IMG/VR virus record: IMGVR_UViG_3300035698_005771
Coordinates: 1-20,533 of that record
Direction: 5' to 3' (one strand)
DNA: 20,533 nt
Origin: a virus
The first letter of the stretch is position 1, and each line of letters starts with the position of its first letter. The position numbers were made by a program, and so were the translations under genes. Below are positions 7,730-16,115 of the stretch, in pieces. The notes under the pieces were generated by a model, which worked only from the letters and a program-made list of their open reading frames with translations, was not told where the DNA came from and ran no database searches.

Positions 7730-8308
7730 TTACTTTTTCTGAGGTTCCTCTTTTTTAACCTCTTCTTTTTTCTCTTCTTCTACGGGTTTATCGTCCTTGA
7801 CTTCTTCTTCAACGACTGGTTCCGCAGCTTCAGACAAAATTGCTTTATATGCATCTTTAAACGATAAATCATTCTCTTTTGCATACTTATTTACTTTTTC
7901 AATCATCTCTTCTTGAGGATCTTTAGTAACTTCGGGTTTAAGCGCATCGGAATTTTCTGTGAAATTAACCTTTGCGGCTTCTACACTAAGTTTTAACAAC
8001 TCCTGTAGAACGTCTAATTTAGAAAGTGTTTTTTCTTCTAGTTTATACTCTTTCTTCTCTTCACCAAGAATAAGTTTAGCATATACTTGCATACCTGGAG
8101 TAATTAGCTCACACGCATTTACATCTCTTTCAAGTTCTGCTTCTTTCTTAGCCTCTTCAATTGCGAAAAGCTCTTTATCGGTCTTTTCTTTTTCTTCTGT
8201 CATTGTTCCAACAGTTTCTTGCAATTTAGTAGCCTCTTCTTCTTTTACTGCCAAGGCAGCTTTACTTTCTTCAAGCTCTTTTTCAAGTGCTTCCATTTTC
8301 TCATTCAT
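7730..8308 (-). CDS. Internal in-frame scaffolding protein (Mu Z / lambda Nu3-like)
   Basis: Residue 174 of the protease/scaffold gene is a Met (ATG at 8308) preceded by GGAGG (8320-8316) with 7 bases of spacing. The site is better than most gene starts in the window. Translation from here yields 192 residues holding only the coiled coil (MNEKMEALEKELEESKAA) and the acidic tail. This mirrors Mu gpI/gpZ and lambda C/Nu3, in which a scaffold starts inside the protease gene in the same frame. Many more scaffold copies than protease are needed, so the internal site makes functional sense. Its use is inferred from sequence only. Confidence 0.78.
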   Translation of the reverse strand: MNEKMEALEKELEESKAALAVKEEEATKLQETVGTMTEEKEKTDKELFAIEEAKKEAELERDVNACELITPGMQVYAKLILGEEKKEYKLEEKTLSKLDVLQELLKLSVEAAKVNFTENSDALKPEVTKDPQEEMIEKVNKYAKENDLSFKDAYKAILSEAAEPVVEEEVKDDKPVEEEKKEEVKKEEPQKK

Positions 8309-8827
8309 TTCCTCGCCTCCCTTGACGTTAGTTGAATAAATTTTCTTTTCACCGTTATTTTCTTCATAGACTTTCAATTCGTCTAAGCTAATGCCATATA
8401 ATGCTAATATATCATCCAAATTTGATACGGCTGGCATATCAGAACCCAATAAAGCCACGGCACTTAGAAACTTAGGGTATTTTTTACCGTTTAGCGTGAT
8501 ATTCCAATATATTTCGGATGATACCTTTCTATAAGCCTTATTTTTAAGCAATTCAAATATCTTTGCCGGGATGTCAACGAAATCAGCTAATAATTTCTCG
8601 CCTTGTCTGTAGATATTACCAATCCATCCGGCCGCTGGTAAGCCATCATTTTGTAATAACGACTGATCGCTGCTATGACCTAACTTTAGATATGGCCTGA
8701 TCTTATCCTTATTTTCATTATATGCTTCAACCATATCATCAAGGTCTTTTGATGTGTATTTATCACCGTTCCACTCTCCAACAGCGAAAACCTCAACACC
8801 TTCTATTTTATTTAATTCAGATGGCAC
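7730..8827 (-). CDS. Mu I-like prohead protease with C-terminal scaffold domain
   Basis: This 365-residue protein joins a protease domain (about residues 1-150) to a scaffold-like C-terminus. In the protease part are the probable catalytic His in LKLGHSSDQ (His51) and Ser in YRKVSSEIYWN (Ser103 or Ser104), with the family's surrounding pattern GWIGNIYRQGEKLLADFVDIP. From about residue 174 there is a Glu/Lys-rich coiled coil, then a charged tail ending in PVEEEKKEEVKKEEPQKK, typical of scaffolding proteins. The start is GTG at 8827, supported by AAAGGAG 7 bases upstream, and overlaps the previous gene by 11 bases. The protease would mature the prohead and cleave the scaffold. An internal start gives the scaffold alone. 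Confidence 0.85.
   Translation of the reverse strand: MPSELNKIEGVEVFAVGEWNGDKYTSKDLDDMVEAYNENKDKIRPYLKLGHSSDQSLLQNDGLPAAGWIGNIYRQGEKLLADFVDIPAKIFELLKNKAYRKVSSEIYWNITLNGKKYPKFLSAVALLGSDMPAVSNLDDILALYGISLDELKVYEENNGEKKIYSTNVKGGEEMNEKMEALEKELEESKAALAVKEEEATKLQETVGTMTEEKEKTDKELFAIEEAKKEAELERDVNACELITPGMQVYAKLILGEEKKEYKLEEKTLSKLDVLQELLKLSVEAAKVNFTENSDALKPEVTKDPQEEMIEKVNKYAKENDLSFKDAYKAILSEAAEPVVEEEVKDDKPVEEEKKEEVKKEEPQKK
8316..8320 (-). promoter_or_regulatory. Internal ribosome binding site for the scaffold product
   Basis: The coding strand reads AAGGGAGGCGAGGAAATG. GGAGG lies 7 bases before the ATG at 8308, and a second partial site (GAGG) lies nearer. A Shine-Dalgarno match this strong inside a gene is unlikely by chance at the exact junction of protease and coiled-coil domains. 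Confidence 0.78.
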
Positions 8828-9221
8828 TTATAAGCTCCTTTAGTATCAAATAATAATCAATAATCCCTTGCTTAATAGGATTACACAAATATATAAAACT
8901 TGCAAACTGAATACTTGCAAGGATAATAATTGGTGACTTTGGATATTTATATTTTTTATATCCCCTAATCAATTTTCGATGGGCTTTGATTTTATTGTCT
9001 CTTTTTTGTATTTTATTGGTGACTTCTTTCTTTTTTTCTTTATTCATTTCAACAATTCGACCTTTTTTGTCTAATGCCCAAAATGAAGGAGATACACCCT
9101 TAACATATTCAAGACTAGGCCCATATAAAAGCGTCCCTTGCTTATTAAGTGCCTCAATGTTGGGTGGATTCTTGTAAATCTTTGCCCCGTAATCAGTAAT
9201 TAATACATATCTATCTTTCAT
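8817..9221 (-). CDS. Hypothetical membrane-anchored protein, 134 residues
   Basis: I do not recognise this protein. The N-terminal half is soluble (MKDRYVLITDYGAKIYKNPP, then WALDKKGRIVEM near residues 48-59). A strongly basic helix follows (about 60-94), then one membrane segment at about 96-113 (SPIIILASIQFASFIYL). I chose the ATG at 9221 because it overlaps the stop of the 19-codon ORF as TAATG and has AAGGGTG about 5 bases before it. A longer start at 9248 would overlap that small ORF and has a poorly spaced site. It lies between the beta-helix gene and the protease gene, a place where Mu-like phages carry no conserved gene, so it may be accessory cargo, possibly acting at the host membrane. 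Confidence 0.65.
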   Translation of the reverse strand: MKDRYVLITDYGAKIYKNPPNIEALNKQGTLLYGPSLEYVKGVSPSFWALDKKGRIVEMNKEKKKEVTNKIQKRDNKIKAHRKLIRGYKKYKYPKSPIIILASIQFASFIYLCNPIKQGIIDYYLILKELISAI

Positions 9222-9280
9222 TAAACACCCTTGCTTTGTTGTTCGCATGATCCAGGTGCATCTATTAATTTACTTGTCAT
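9221..9280 (-). CDS. Coupled micro-ORF, 19 residues
   Basis: This short frame reads MTSKLIDAPGSCEQQSKGV. Its ATG overlaps the stop of the beta-helix gene as ATGA, and its own TAA overlaps the next ATG as TAATG. GGGGA lies 6 bases before the start, so all initiation signals are present. It could be a real micropeptide, or a leader that controls translation of the downstream membrane protein. The peptide has one Cys and no membrane segment, and I recognise no family. Confidence 0.5.
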   Translation of the reverse strand: MTSKLIDAPGSCEQQSKGV

Positions 9281-12051
9281 TCAAAATCCCCATTAGTATC
9301 AAACCCATCAAATCTTTGCCCAACACTTATACCATTTACAAACTCATCCGCTTCTGGATCACTGTTATACATTGAATGATGACTATAATAGGTACATGTT
9401 TGACCGGCATCTGTCCCAAATGGGTTATTTGAAGCAGTACCACCGTTAAAAATATTAGATCCCCATATCTTAATAGGATTGATTACCCCACCATCGAAGT
9501 AAATGGCTGGATTAGTGGCATTTGATATTAATTTACTGTGTTTAATCTTAATTTTTGGTAATGCTGAATTAACTCTCAAACAATGATTATTTGCTGAATT
9601 ACCATTTATTACTGAATGGTCTATGTCAATTTCTGTATTTGCTGCACCATCTATTACGTTGACCCTTCCGTTTATCTCCGTGCCAGAATCTATAATTAAT
9701 GAACAATTAGTCCCGTCAACGTCGATATTTCCGTCAATATTTATCCCTTCAAGTCTTAACCTCGCATCATCATTTAATTCAAAGGCTGTAGAAGCTACTG
9801 CACCGTTAAGCTTATAGGTTGCATTGCCATCAAAAGTAACATCAATATCTTCAATAACTAAAGAAGATGGTAAAGACCAATCTTTTCTTAAATTTATTAC
9901 TGCGGCATCATCTGTTGGTGCTATGCCCCTCAAAGCATCGGCCGGAGATCCATACATATCATTATTTCCACCCACATACTTAATATTTCTTGTGTGCCTA
10001 AACGATCCCGTTTGACTAAGGCTATAAATACCAATTTTCATTGAATTACCAACAAACAAGGCACCACTAACCACATTTGTACCGGTTACGTCAATGTCAG
10101 AGCTTATAATATTTAAAAATTGGTTTGATGAAAATTCTACCTGATTATTCGGAGTACATGCCATTTTAAATGTTGGGTTAGCAACAGTAAAAAAGTCACT
10201 TCCGACGACTCTTACAACTCCGACTTGACCAGCACCGTTATTATCGCTTATTCTTACGGCTCCGCCAAATAACCCAACAACACTTGACTTAATAATACTA
10301 AAAAATCCGACGGCGGTTGTGGTTGCTATACCTTTAGATTCTAAAGTTACAATCCCATATACTACGCTTCCTTGCAGTGTTACGGTAGCATCTTCTGTTG
10401 ATACATATAGGCCACCAAGCACCGTAGATCCACCCTGTATATTGATGGTTGTTGAAATATTTCCAGTGCTGCTTACATTTACGGCCGCTAAATCGCAAGC
10501 CGAAGCACGAAAGCTAATAGCACTAGTTATAGTGCTGGTTGTTACCATTCCATTCGCAACACAACCTTTAAGGCTTAGATTGCCCCTAGTAATATCTATA
10601 CATCTAGTTCCAGGATCATCTGGAAGTGCTTTAAATGTTATATTACTGACTTCGGTTGATGTGAAGCTCGAATCAACACTTACGACGGTTGCTGATTGTC
10701 CAATTGTTACCAATGCCGACGAATCACCATCTAAGTTTACGCCACTTGTTAATACTATATTCTCTAAATACTCACCCGGACTAATTTTAACAACATCCCC
10801 AGCACTTCCACTATCAATCGCATCCTGAATAAGGTTAAATTCAGAAGATGTCCCAACAGGTCTTAAGCTTGTGGCCAAGTTTTGCGCTGGTGCATTATGT
10901 CCGCGAGCAAAGGTGTTATTCAATCCATAAAATAAGTATGTTGCTCCACCTAAATTATTAAAAATGCCATATGTTGGTTCTGTATTAGATGTATTATATA
11001 AAAATGCACAACTTATGACGGCTCCACTAGTGGCTTGAGCATCAACCCTGACACTATAATAATCAGTACCTAAATAATTGCCACCACCTTGAAAAACACA
11101 GTAATAAACTGCAAAAGATCCAGTACTTCCTGATACTGCGGCGTGACCAGTGGTATTGGTTACCGAACAGTTATTCGCAAACAAAGAAGCATCATTTGAA
11201 GTGGTTAATATCGGACTTGTTATAGATGTTCCACTTATATGGGTGTCATATGCATAGGTAGTGCCGCCCTCAATGCTTACAATCCCATCAATTATGCAAT
11301 TTAGAAAATATATAAGGTTAAATGCGCCCCCACCTATCTTTAAAATCTTATAAGTGTTGCCCGTTGAGTGTCTTAGATTACACCTTAGAAACATCATAAA
11401 GGTATTTTCTTCTATTGATATTTCGCTTCCATCGTCAAGATTACCAAAGAACGTACAGTCCCAAAACCTTATAAAATCAGTCATTAATGATGGTGATGCA
11501 ACACTCATGAGCCTATTTGTGGTTGTTGCCCTAATAGCACAGCCATAAAATGATATCCCAGTTGCTCCCCCATTTATGTCAACAACATCCCCGGCATTTT
11601 CGATAAAAACAGTTTCGGCCGAATCACCGATTATACTCATAAAGCTATTAGTAACCCCAGAAAAGGTTAATTGTTCGTCATAAACCCCGGGGCCTACTTT
11701 AATGACCCATTTTAATGTATTTGTAGGACTTTGAGTAATGGCATATGTAATGGCGGTTTGTATTGTGCTAAAAAATCGTGAATCTGTATTATCTGTGTAT
11801 GAAGGTGATACCCAACACGTCCTTGCTGGCACTAAACCATTAATTGCATCGGCATCAACACTGAAATCAATAGTATCAGTTGCGGCATTTCCAGTAATAT
11901 CAACGGAGCCATCTGAGCTGGTCATCGTTAGAGTATCTTCGGGACTATCTGCAACGGGTGAAGTTCCTAAATCAGTCTGAATTGTATCAAAGCTATTATA
12001 ATGATAAACAGCGTCGAATTTTCCCGTAAAAGGATTAAGATGATATCTCAA
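9277..12051 (-). CDS. Large beta-helix protein (pectate-lyase-like fold), probable virion fibre or spike
   Basis: At 924 residues this is the longest gene. After an N-terminal head piece (RYHLNPFTGKFDAVYHYNS) and a short repeat-like section, it becomes a right-handed parallel beta-helix of the pectate lyase/pectinesterase type. Entry segments recur: about residues 90-140 (FFSTIQTAITYA, then VIKVGPGVYDEQLTF), about 395-440 (FNLIQDAIDSG, then VVKISPGEYLENIVL) and about 705-770 (NLRKDWSLPSSLVIEDIDV). The remainder is Asn/Ser/Thr/Gly-rich rungs. Such folds form receptor-binding or glycan-cleaving spikes. It lies among head genes rather than tail-tip genes, so a head fibre is possible. The start is TTG at 12051, with GGAG (12060-12057) 5 bases before it. 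I see no clear catalytic residues. Confidence 0.75.
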   Translation of the reverse strand: MRYHLNPFTGKFDAVYHYNSFDTIQTDLGTSPVADSPEDTLTMTSSDGSVDITGNAATDTIDFSVDADAINGLVPARTCWVSPSYTDNTDSRFFSTIQTAITYAITQSPTNTLKWVIKVGPGVYDEQLTFSGVTNSFMSIIGDSAETVFIENAGDVVDINGGATGISFYGCAIRATTTNRLMSVASPSLMTDFIRFWDCTFFGNLDDGSEISIEENTFMMFLRCNLRHSTGNTYKILKIGGGAFNLIYFLNCIIDGIVSIEGGTTYAYDTHISGTSITSPILTTSNDASLFANNCSVTNTTGHAAVSGSTGSFAVYYCVFQGGGNYLGTDYYSVRVDAQATSGAVISCAFLYNTSNTEPTYGIFNNLGGATYLFYGLNNTFARGHNAPAQNLATSLRPVGTSSEFNLIQDAIDSGSAGDVVKISPGEYLENIVLTSGVNLDGDSSALVTIGQSATVVSVDSSFTSTEVSNITFKALPDDPGTRCIDITRGNLSLKGCVANGMVTTSTITSAISFRASACDLAAVNVSSTGNISTTINIQGGSTVLGGLYVSTEDATVTLQGSVVYGIVTLESKGIATTTAVGFFSIIKSSVVGLFGGAVRISDNNGAGQVGVVRVVGSDFFTVANPTFKMACTPNNQVEFSSNQFLNIISSDIDVTGTNVVSGALFVGNSMKIGIYSLSQTGSFRHTRNIKYVGGNNDMYGSPADALRGIAPTDDAAVINLRKDWSLPSSLVIEDIDVTFDGNATYKLNGAVASTAFELNDDARLRLEGINIDGNIDVDGTNCSLIIDSGTEINGRVNVIDGAANTEIDIDHSVINGNSANNHCLRVNSALPKIKIKHSKLISNATNPAIYFDGGVINPIKIWGSNIFNGGTASNNPFGTDAGQTCTYYSHHSMYNSDPEADEFVNGISVGQRFDGFDTNGDFE

Positions 12052-12053
12052 TT

Positions 12054-12278
12054 TTACTCCAAACTAAAGGTTTTCTTGGCATTAACTAATTCAACCTTTG
12101 CACTTGTTTCATATGTTAATAAAACAACTCCAACAGTAACCCCTACTAGTAAATAAGAAAATTCGTCGGCTGTGTTTGTCGGATGAGTGACTGCAACCTC
12201 ATCATGTTCCTTGCCAAAGTAAACAATATTTTGCCCACCTATTCCGGCACCCTTATACATGTAATCATTATAACTCAT
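12054..12278 (-). CDS. Hypothetical 74-residue protein
   Basis: I do not recognise this protein. It begins MSYNDYMYKGAGIGGQNIVY, has a middle likely made of strands (FSYLLVGVTVGVVLLTYETS, about residues 40-59) and ends in charged residues. The hydrophobic stretch could be a membrane segment but includes strand-like alternation. The start has AAGGA 9 bases upstream. It ends two bases before the beta-helix gene's TTG, so the two are probably translated together; it might be a partner or base for that spike. Confidence 0.65.
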   Translation of the reverse strand: MSYNDYMYKGAGIGGQNIVYFGKEHDEVAVTHPTNTADEFSYLLVGVTVGVVLLTYETSAKVELVNAKKTFSLE

Positions 12279-12453
12279 TATATTCGTTCCTTATTGCCTT
12301 ATCTAATTTTGATTCTATTCTGTCTAATCTATTGCATAACATCTCAAAAACGTCCTTATTAACAAAGCTCGAATTGATATATGCAAAACTAGTAAGTGAG
12401 TAGATTAATATAGTCACAACAATCGTCAAAAATAGTATTACATTCTTACTCAT
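12268..12453 (-). CDS. Small membrane protein with charged C-terminal helix, 61 residues
   Basis: The N-terminus is a membrane segment or uncleaved signal (NVILFLTIVVTILIYSLTSFAY, residues about 4-25). A predicted helix with heptad-like Leu/Ile spacing follows (FEMLCNRLDRIESKLDKAIR). The ATG overlaps the portal/F stop as ATGA. The layout of one N-terminal membrane helix plus an amphipathic charged helix recurs in the 41-residue protein at 17755-17880. Small phage proteins of this kind can be holin- or spanin-like, but neither is shown here. Confidence 0.65.
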   Translation of the reverse strand: MSKNVILFLTIVVTILIYSLTSFAYINSSFVNKDVFEMLCNRLDRIESKLDKAIRNEYNEL

Positions 12454-14627
12454 TTTTTACCAAACCCCTTGCCGGCTTTTTCATCTATAAACTGGTCTAA
12501 TGATGTGTCTTTAGGAAATCTTTTATCAGGTGTAAATTCTTCAAATATTGTTATTGGTATTAATACCGATCTGCAATTAAAATGCATTGGTGGAATTGGT
12601 TGCTCTCCTGCTTTAAACTTCTTACCATGTAATCCGCTGCATATTTCCGACGTTCTACCGTCTAGTATTGCGCTATATTGATAGCCATCTACGGCACCGG
12701 TTGACTCAAAGTAAGATACTCGACCCTTATTAAACATTTCAGTCGTTTTAGTTCGTGCATATCGGTCAATTGATACCTGCATTGCTCCTTTAATCTCTGT
12801 GCCTAATGTTGCTATTACACTCGACACTGGGCGACCGTCCTTAATAGCAGCAATTATCTCTAATCTGGTTTTTTGGTCTATTGCATACTTAAAATCGGCA
12901 ACATAATCAAATACTTCACTCTCTATTATTTCTAAGAAAGCGGCATCGGTTAAAGGCTCGGCAAAGTTGTTTTTTCTAACTTCATTCTGTGCAGTGACTA
13001 TACCCTCACCCCAAACGTCCTTAAGATTGCTTAGAATTATCTTATTTATCGCTTTTAAGCTGCTTACCTTGAGCTTATCTATCTTGGCAATATTTCCAGT
13101 TTCAATAATACGCTTCTTTCTTATTTGCTCACCCAAATCATCGAACATTAGATCAAGAATTACATTAGTTTGATTTACCACCTTATTAGTGGTGGATTCT
13201 AGTGTCGTATTAACCTTATTAAAATCAACTTTCTTGTGATAGTCGCCTTTTGGTGTCTTATAGGCATAATTTTGAGTGTTCTTTACTGGATCTTCTTTAT
13301 TTACCTCGTCTTGGTTTTCGGGTACTTCTTTTTTACCATCCATTTCGGGCTTGTCAGCGTCCCCAAATTGAGGAGGGACAAGTGCTTCGGCTTCTTCAAT
13401 TTCGCCTTGTGGGAAGTTTAAAATGGCTCTGAGGTGGTTTATTTCCTCGTCATTAGGTCTAAATATTCTACTCTTAACGGCTTCAATCCATAATCTGGCG
13501 TATTCCTTAACATCTTTTTGACCAATTTCTTTAAACTTAAATCTTGGTGGGAAGTCTATATCACCATAATTATATAATACTATTGGTTTAATAATTTCTT
13601 GGTTAATTAGTCTTTCAAGTACACCCTTTTTTCTTGCTATGTGTTTGAAAAAGATTTCCATCTGATTTTCACCTAATGAGAATGATCCCCCACTAGTCTC
13701 AGATCCAGAAAAGCCTAATAAGTCAGGCAATAGCAAAGATCGACCTATAAACATGTTAAACATATCTATGGCCTTACGAAATGCCTCGCCATTATTTCCC
13801 GATTCGAGAAATTCCAGGTCGATTCCCTTCGGAAATACTAAATTAGTCTTAGCTTGAAAAGATTTTAGGCATGAGCTTAATTCGTCGGCTGTGCCATCGG
13901 GTGCGTTGGCATCATATTTGGCCACTGGAATAGGTGATGCCGATTTCTCTAAGAATATACCTAAATATCTTATAATCTGTGTTTTAGTGAAATATGCTGC
14001 ATATGCTGGTCTTAAATCTGATTCGCCATATGGGTTTTGGAATCTTCTATTATTAATAAAGTGAATTATGCTTTTAGGATTGACATCAATGCTCTTATTA
14101 TAGACTCTTTGCTCATATTTAGTAATGTTACCCTTTGGATCTTGATGGAATAACCACGGACCCGGATGTCTGGTAATTAAATTACCTAATTCGATCTTAC
14201 CATCTAGCTTTTTGGCAAATATCTTCTCTGATATCGAGAATCCATACTCATAACCAGTAAGTATCTGCTCGATCATTTCATCAAATGAATATGGCAAATC
14301 GTTAATTAAATCTGATTCTATCTCTTGTGCCATTTCTTCTGTTGACTCATCTCCTGCACCTATTTCCCATCCAGAACCAAGAATTAAGTCCTTTTTGAGC
14401 TTCATTGATGAGCTCACTTGATCATCTTTCATCATCTCATCATATCGATCATATTCATTACGCTTGTATAAATCATCTGCATTATAAGGCTCTTCTTGAG
14501 AGTCATCATAATAAGAAGAAAGCCTTTCGGTCTTTTCTTGCATGTTTAAATACATTTTATCGATGGGGTTAGTCTTACTATAAGAACTAATATACCTTTT
14601 ATTCGGTCCTAAAACTGTGTTTGCCAA
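12450..14627 (-). CDS. Portal protein fused to Mu F-like head protein
   Basis: This 725-residue protein combines two functions that phage Mu encodes separately (gp29 and gpF). The N-terminal part (to about residue 410) is a DUF935/Mu gp29-type portal; visible parts include VSSSMKLKKDLILGSGWEIG, GYEYGFSISEKIF and SGSETSGGSFSLGENQ near residues 310-325. A low-complexity acidic linker (about 415-460) leads to the F-like domain, with its signature at the end: YARTKTTEMFNKGRVSYFES (623-642), LDGRTSEICSGLHGKKF (Cys663, His667) and PPMHFNCRS (His682, Cys685). The portal forms the DNA entry ring; F-like proteins are minor head components. The start is TTG at 14627, supported by GGGAG 7 bases upstream. 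The next in-frame ATG (14555) has no site. Confidence 0.9.
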   Translation of the reverse strand: MANTVLGPNKRYISSYSKTNPIDKMYLNMQEKTERLSSYYDDSQEEPYNADDLYKRNEYDRYDEMMKDDQVSSSMKLKKDLILGSGWEIGAGDESTEEMAQEIESDLINDLPYSFDEMIEQILTGYEYGFSISEKIFAKKLDGKIELGNLITRHPGPWLFHQDPKGNITKYEQRVYNKSIDVNPKSIIHFINNRRFQNPYGESDLRPAYAAYFTKTQIIRYLGIFLEKSASPIPVAKYDANAPDGTADELSSCLKSFQAKTNLVFPKGIDLEFLESGNNGEAFRKAIDMFNMFIGRSLLLPDLLGFSGSETSGGSFSLGENQMEIFFKHIARKKGVLERLINQEIIKPIVLYNYGDIDFPPRFKFKEIGQKDVKEYARLWIEAVKSRIFRPNDEEINHLRAILNFPQGEIEEAEALVPPQFGDADKPEMDGKKEVPENQDEVNKEDPVKNTQNYAYKTPKGDYHKKVDFNKVNTTLESTTNKVVNQTNVILDLMFDDLGEQIRKKRIIETGNIAKIDKLKVSSLKAINKIILSNLKDVWGEGIVTAQNEVRKNNFAEPLTDAAFLEIIESEVFDYVADFKYAIDQKTRLEIIAAIKDGRPVSSVIATLGTEIKGAMQVSIDRYARTKTTEMFNKGRVSYFESTGAVDGYQYSAILDGRTSEICSGLHGKKFKAGEQPIPPMHFNCRSVLIPITIFEEFTPDKRFPKDTSLDQFIDEKAGKGFGKK

Positions 14628-14634
14628 TCCTTGG

Positions 14635-14639
14635 CTCCC
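14635..14639 (-). promoter_or_regulatory. Ribosome binding site supporting the TTG start of the portal/F gene
   Basis: The coding strand reads GGGAGCCAAGGATTGGCA. GGGAG is 7 bases before TTG at 14627. Starting at the next ATG would drop 24 residues and lacks any site, so this element decides the start. Confidence 0.65.
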
Positions 14640-14649
14640 GGTTTTGAAT

Positions 14650-16095
14650 TTATCGTATATACTTACTTATATCATTATATATCTTACTTACAGAATTTTC
14701 AACCACCATTTTTACTGCAATGCATGAGGCTATAAAAGCATCATCGTGCTTGTTGGCGGCTGCCTCTATTTTTCCCTCGTTGTTCACAAGTGTTAAACAT
14801 TCGTTTAGTAAATCTTTATCATTTATCTGTACAGTTCGATTCTCGATTCCTTCGATTAGTGTATCAATCATTAATGGACGGGTTATTTTATCAGTTAACC
14901 AGCCCAATCTATCTTTGGTATATGAATATATATTCGCATATCTTATATGCTCACTTAATTCTAATAGTACAGCATGACCGTGATTATTTCTCTCAACTCC
15001 AAGCAATGGATATACTCGACTAGCATGTTGATATCGTTTACAAAGCTCATTTATCTTATGTGCAAAATCATGCGGTTTATATTGTCCTCTTAATTGGGCG
15101 CATTGTTGAAAATGTGAGTCGTATATCGTGGCGACTGAATAATCACCCCCAACACCCTCAGAGACATCAACGCCACACACATATAAGCCATCTTTTTCAT
15201 ATTGGTGGTATATTTTCAAGCCATCCTTGTCATATAAAGGATTAGGGGCATCGTGCATAAGCTCCTTAATCGTTCCCAAATCAATGGCTGGATTACCGGA
15301 AGATAAAAAACATGTTTGGTCATCTTCTGGATATTCTTGTCCGAATAACTCTTTAAGTTCTGATTGTTTTAATCTTCGATAAGCCAATTGTTCTTTTGAT
15401 ATGGTGATATTATACATTTTCTTAGCTTTCTTAATAAACTCCTGCTCATCCTCCGATAAAAGCATTGGTTCGGCTTCAATCTGGTATTCGTCATGCATAA
15501 ACCAAGGAAAAAACATGTTTTCGTATGGTGAATCTGAGGCAATCCACATATCATAATAGAATGACCCTAATCCATTAGGTGTTGTTTCAATTGATACTAT
15601 GCCATCTAGTGGAACAGCTTGAAGGGTTGCAATTAACTTAGATTTCTCCTTAAAAAAGGCTAATTCTGAAACATGAAGCCAATTAATAGTATCACCGCGA
15701 GATTCAAGATCGCAATAAATACGGCTATTAATATCGGGAAAATACATCTCATATTTAGACCCCTTACCCCTATCTAATCGAGGTCGTAAGTTCTCAGGCA
15801 TAAACTCATATGCCCTCCTAACTATTCTAAACAGCTTCTTAATACTATCCTGTTCATGTGCTAATATAACGCAAGTTTGATTACGATTCCAGATACAATG
15901 GTCAAACATTCGGATTATTTCACCCGTTGAGACACCAAATTGACGTGCTTTAAGTATGTTCTTTCGTTTAGATGTACTGTCAGATATGAGCTTTTGAATA
16001 CAATTTTGCTTAAACTTAACCTTCTCAGATTGTTTGTTTACGATATAGTATAGGTGATTAACCCTCCATAGAGGGTCTAACATGTTGTGGTTCAT
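14650..16095 (-). CDS. terL: Terminase large subunit
   Basis: This 481-residue protein is the motor that pumps DNA into the head and cuts the concatemer. The ATPase half shows a variant Walker A (LKARQFGVST, residues 48-57), Walker B ending in a catalytic Glu (NWLHVSE, Glu144) and the coupling motif (SIETTPNG, 168-175). The nuclease half shows the three acidic clusters of the RNase H fold: GVDVSEG (Asp310), LLGVERNNHG (Glu368) and NKHDDAF (Asp451/452). All key residues are present and the length is normal. The ATG at 16095 lies 20 bases after the upstream gene with no clear binding site; a second in-frame ATG is 4 codons later. It ends 22 bases before the portal start. Confidence 0.95.
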   Translation of the reverse strand: MNHNMLDPLWRVNHLYYIVNKQSEKVKFKQNCIQKLISDSTSKRKNILKARQFGVSTGEIIRMFDHCIWNRNQTCVILAHEQDSIKKLFRIVRRAYEFMPENLRPRLDRGKGSKYEMYFPDINSRIYCDLESRGDTINWLHVSELAFFKEKSKLIATLQAVPLDGIVSIETTPNGLGSFYYDMWIASDSPYENMFFPWFMHDEYQIEAEPMLLSEDEQEFIKKAKKMYNITISKEQLAYRRLKQSELKELFGQEYPEDDQTCFLSSGNPAIDLGTIKELMHDAPNPLYDKDGLKIYHQYEKDGLYVCGVDVSEGVGGDYSVATIYDSHFQQCAQLRGQYKPHDFAHKINELCKRYQHASRVYPLLGVERNNHGHAVLLELSEHIRYANIYSYTKDRLGWLTDKITRPLMIDTLIEGIENRTVQINDKDLLNECLTLVNNEGKIEAAANKHDDAFIASCIAVKMVVENSVSKIYNDISKYIR

Positions 16096-16115
16096 ATAAA
16101 TATAATTACATTAAT

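Noticed and set aside
10319-10828. Plus-strand open frame of 169 codons
   Set aside because: It is antisense within the beta-helix gene, has no binding site and only a low-complexity Val/Thr/Ser-rich translation.
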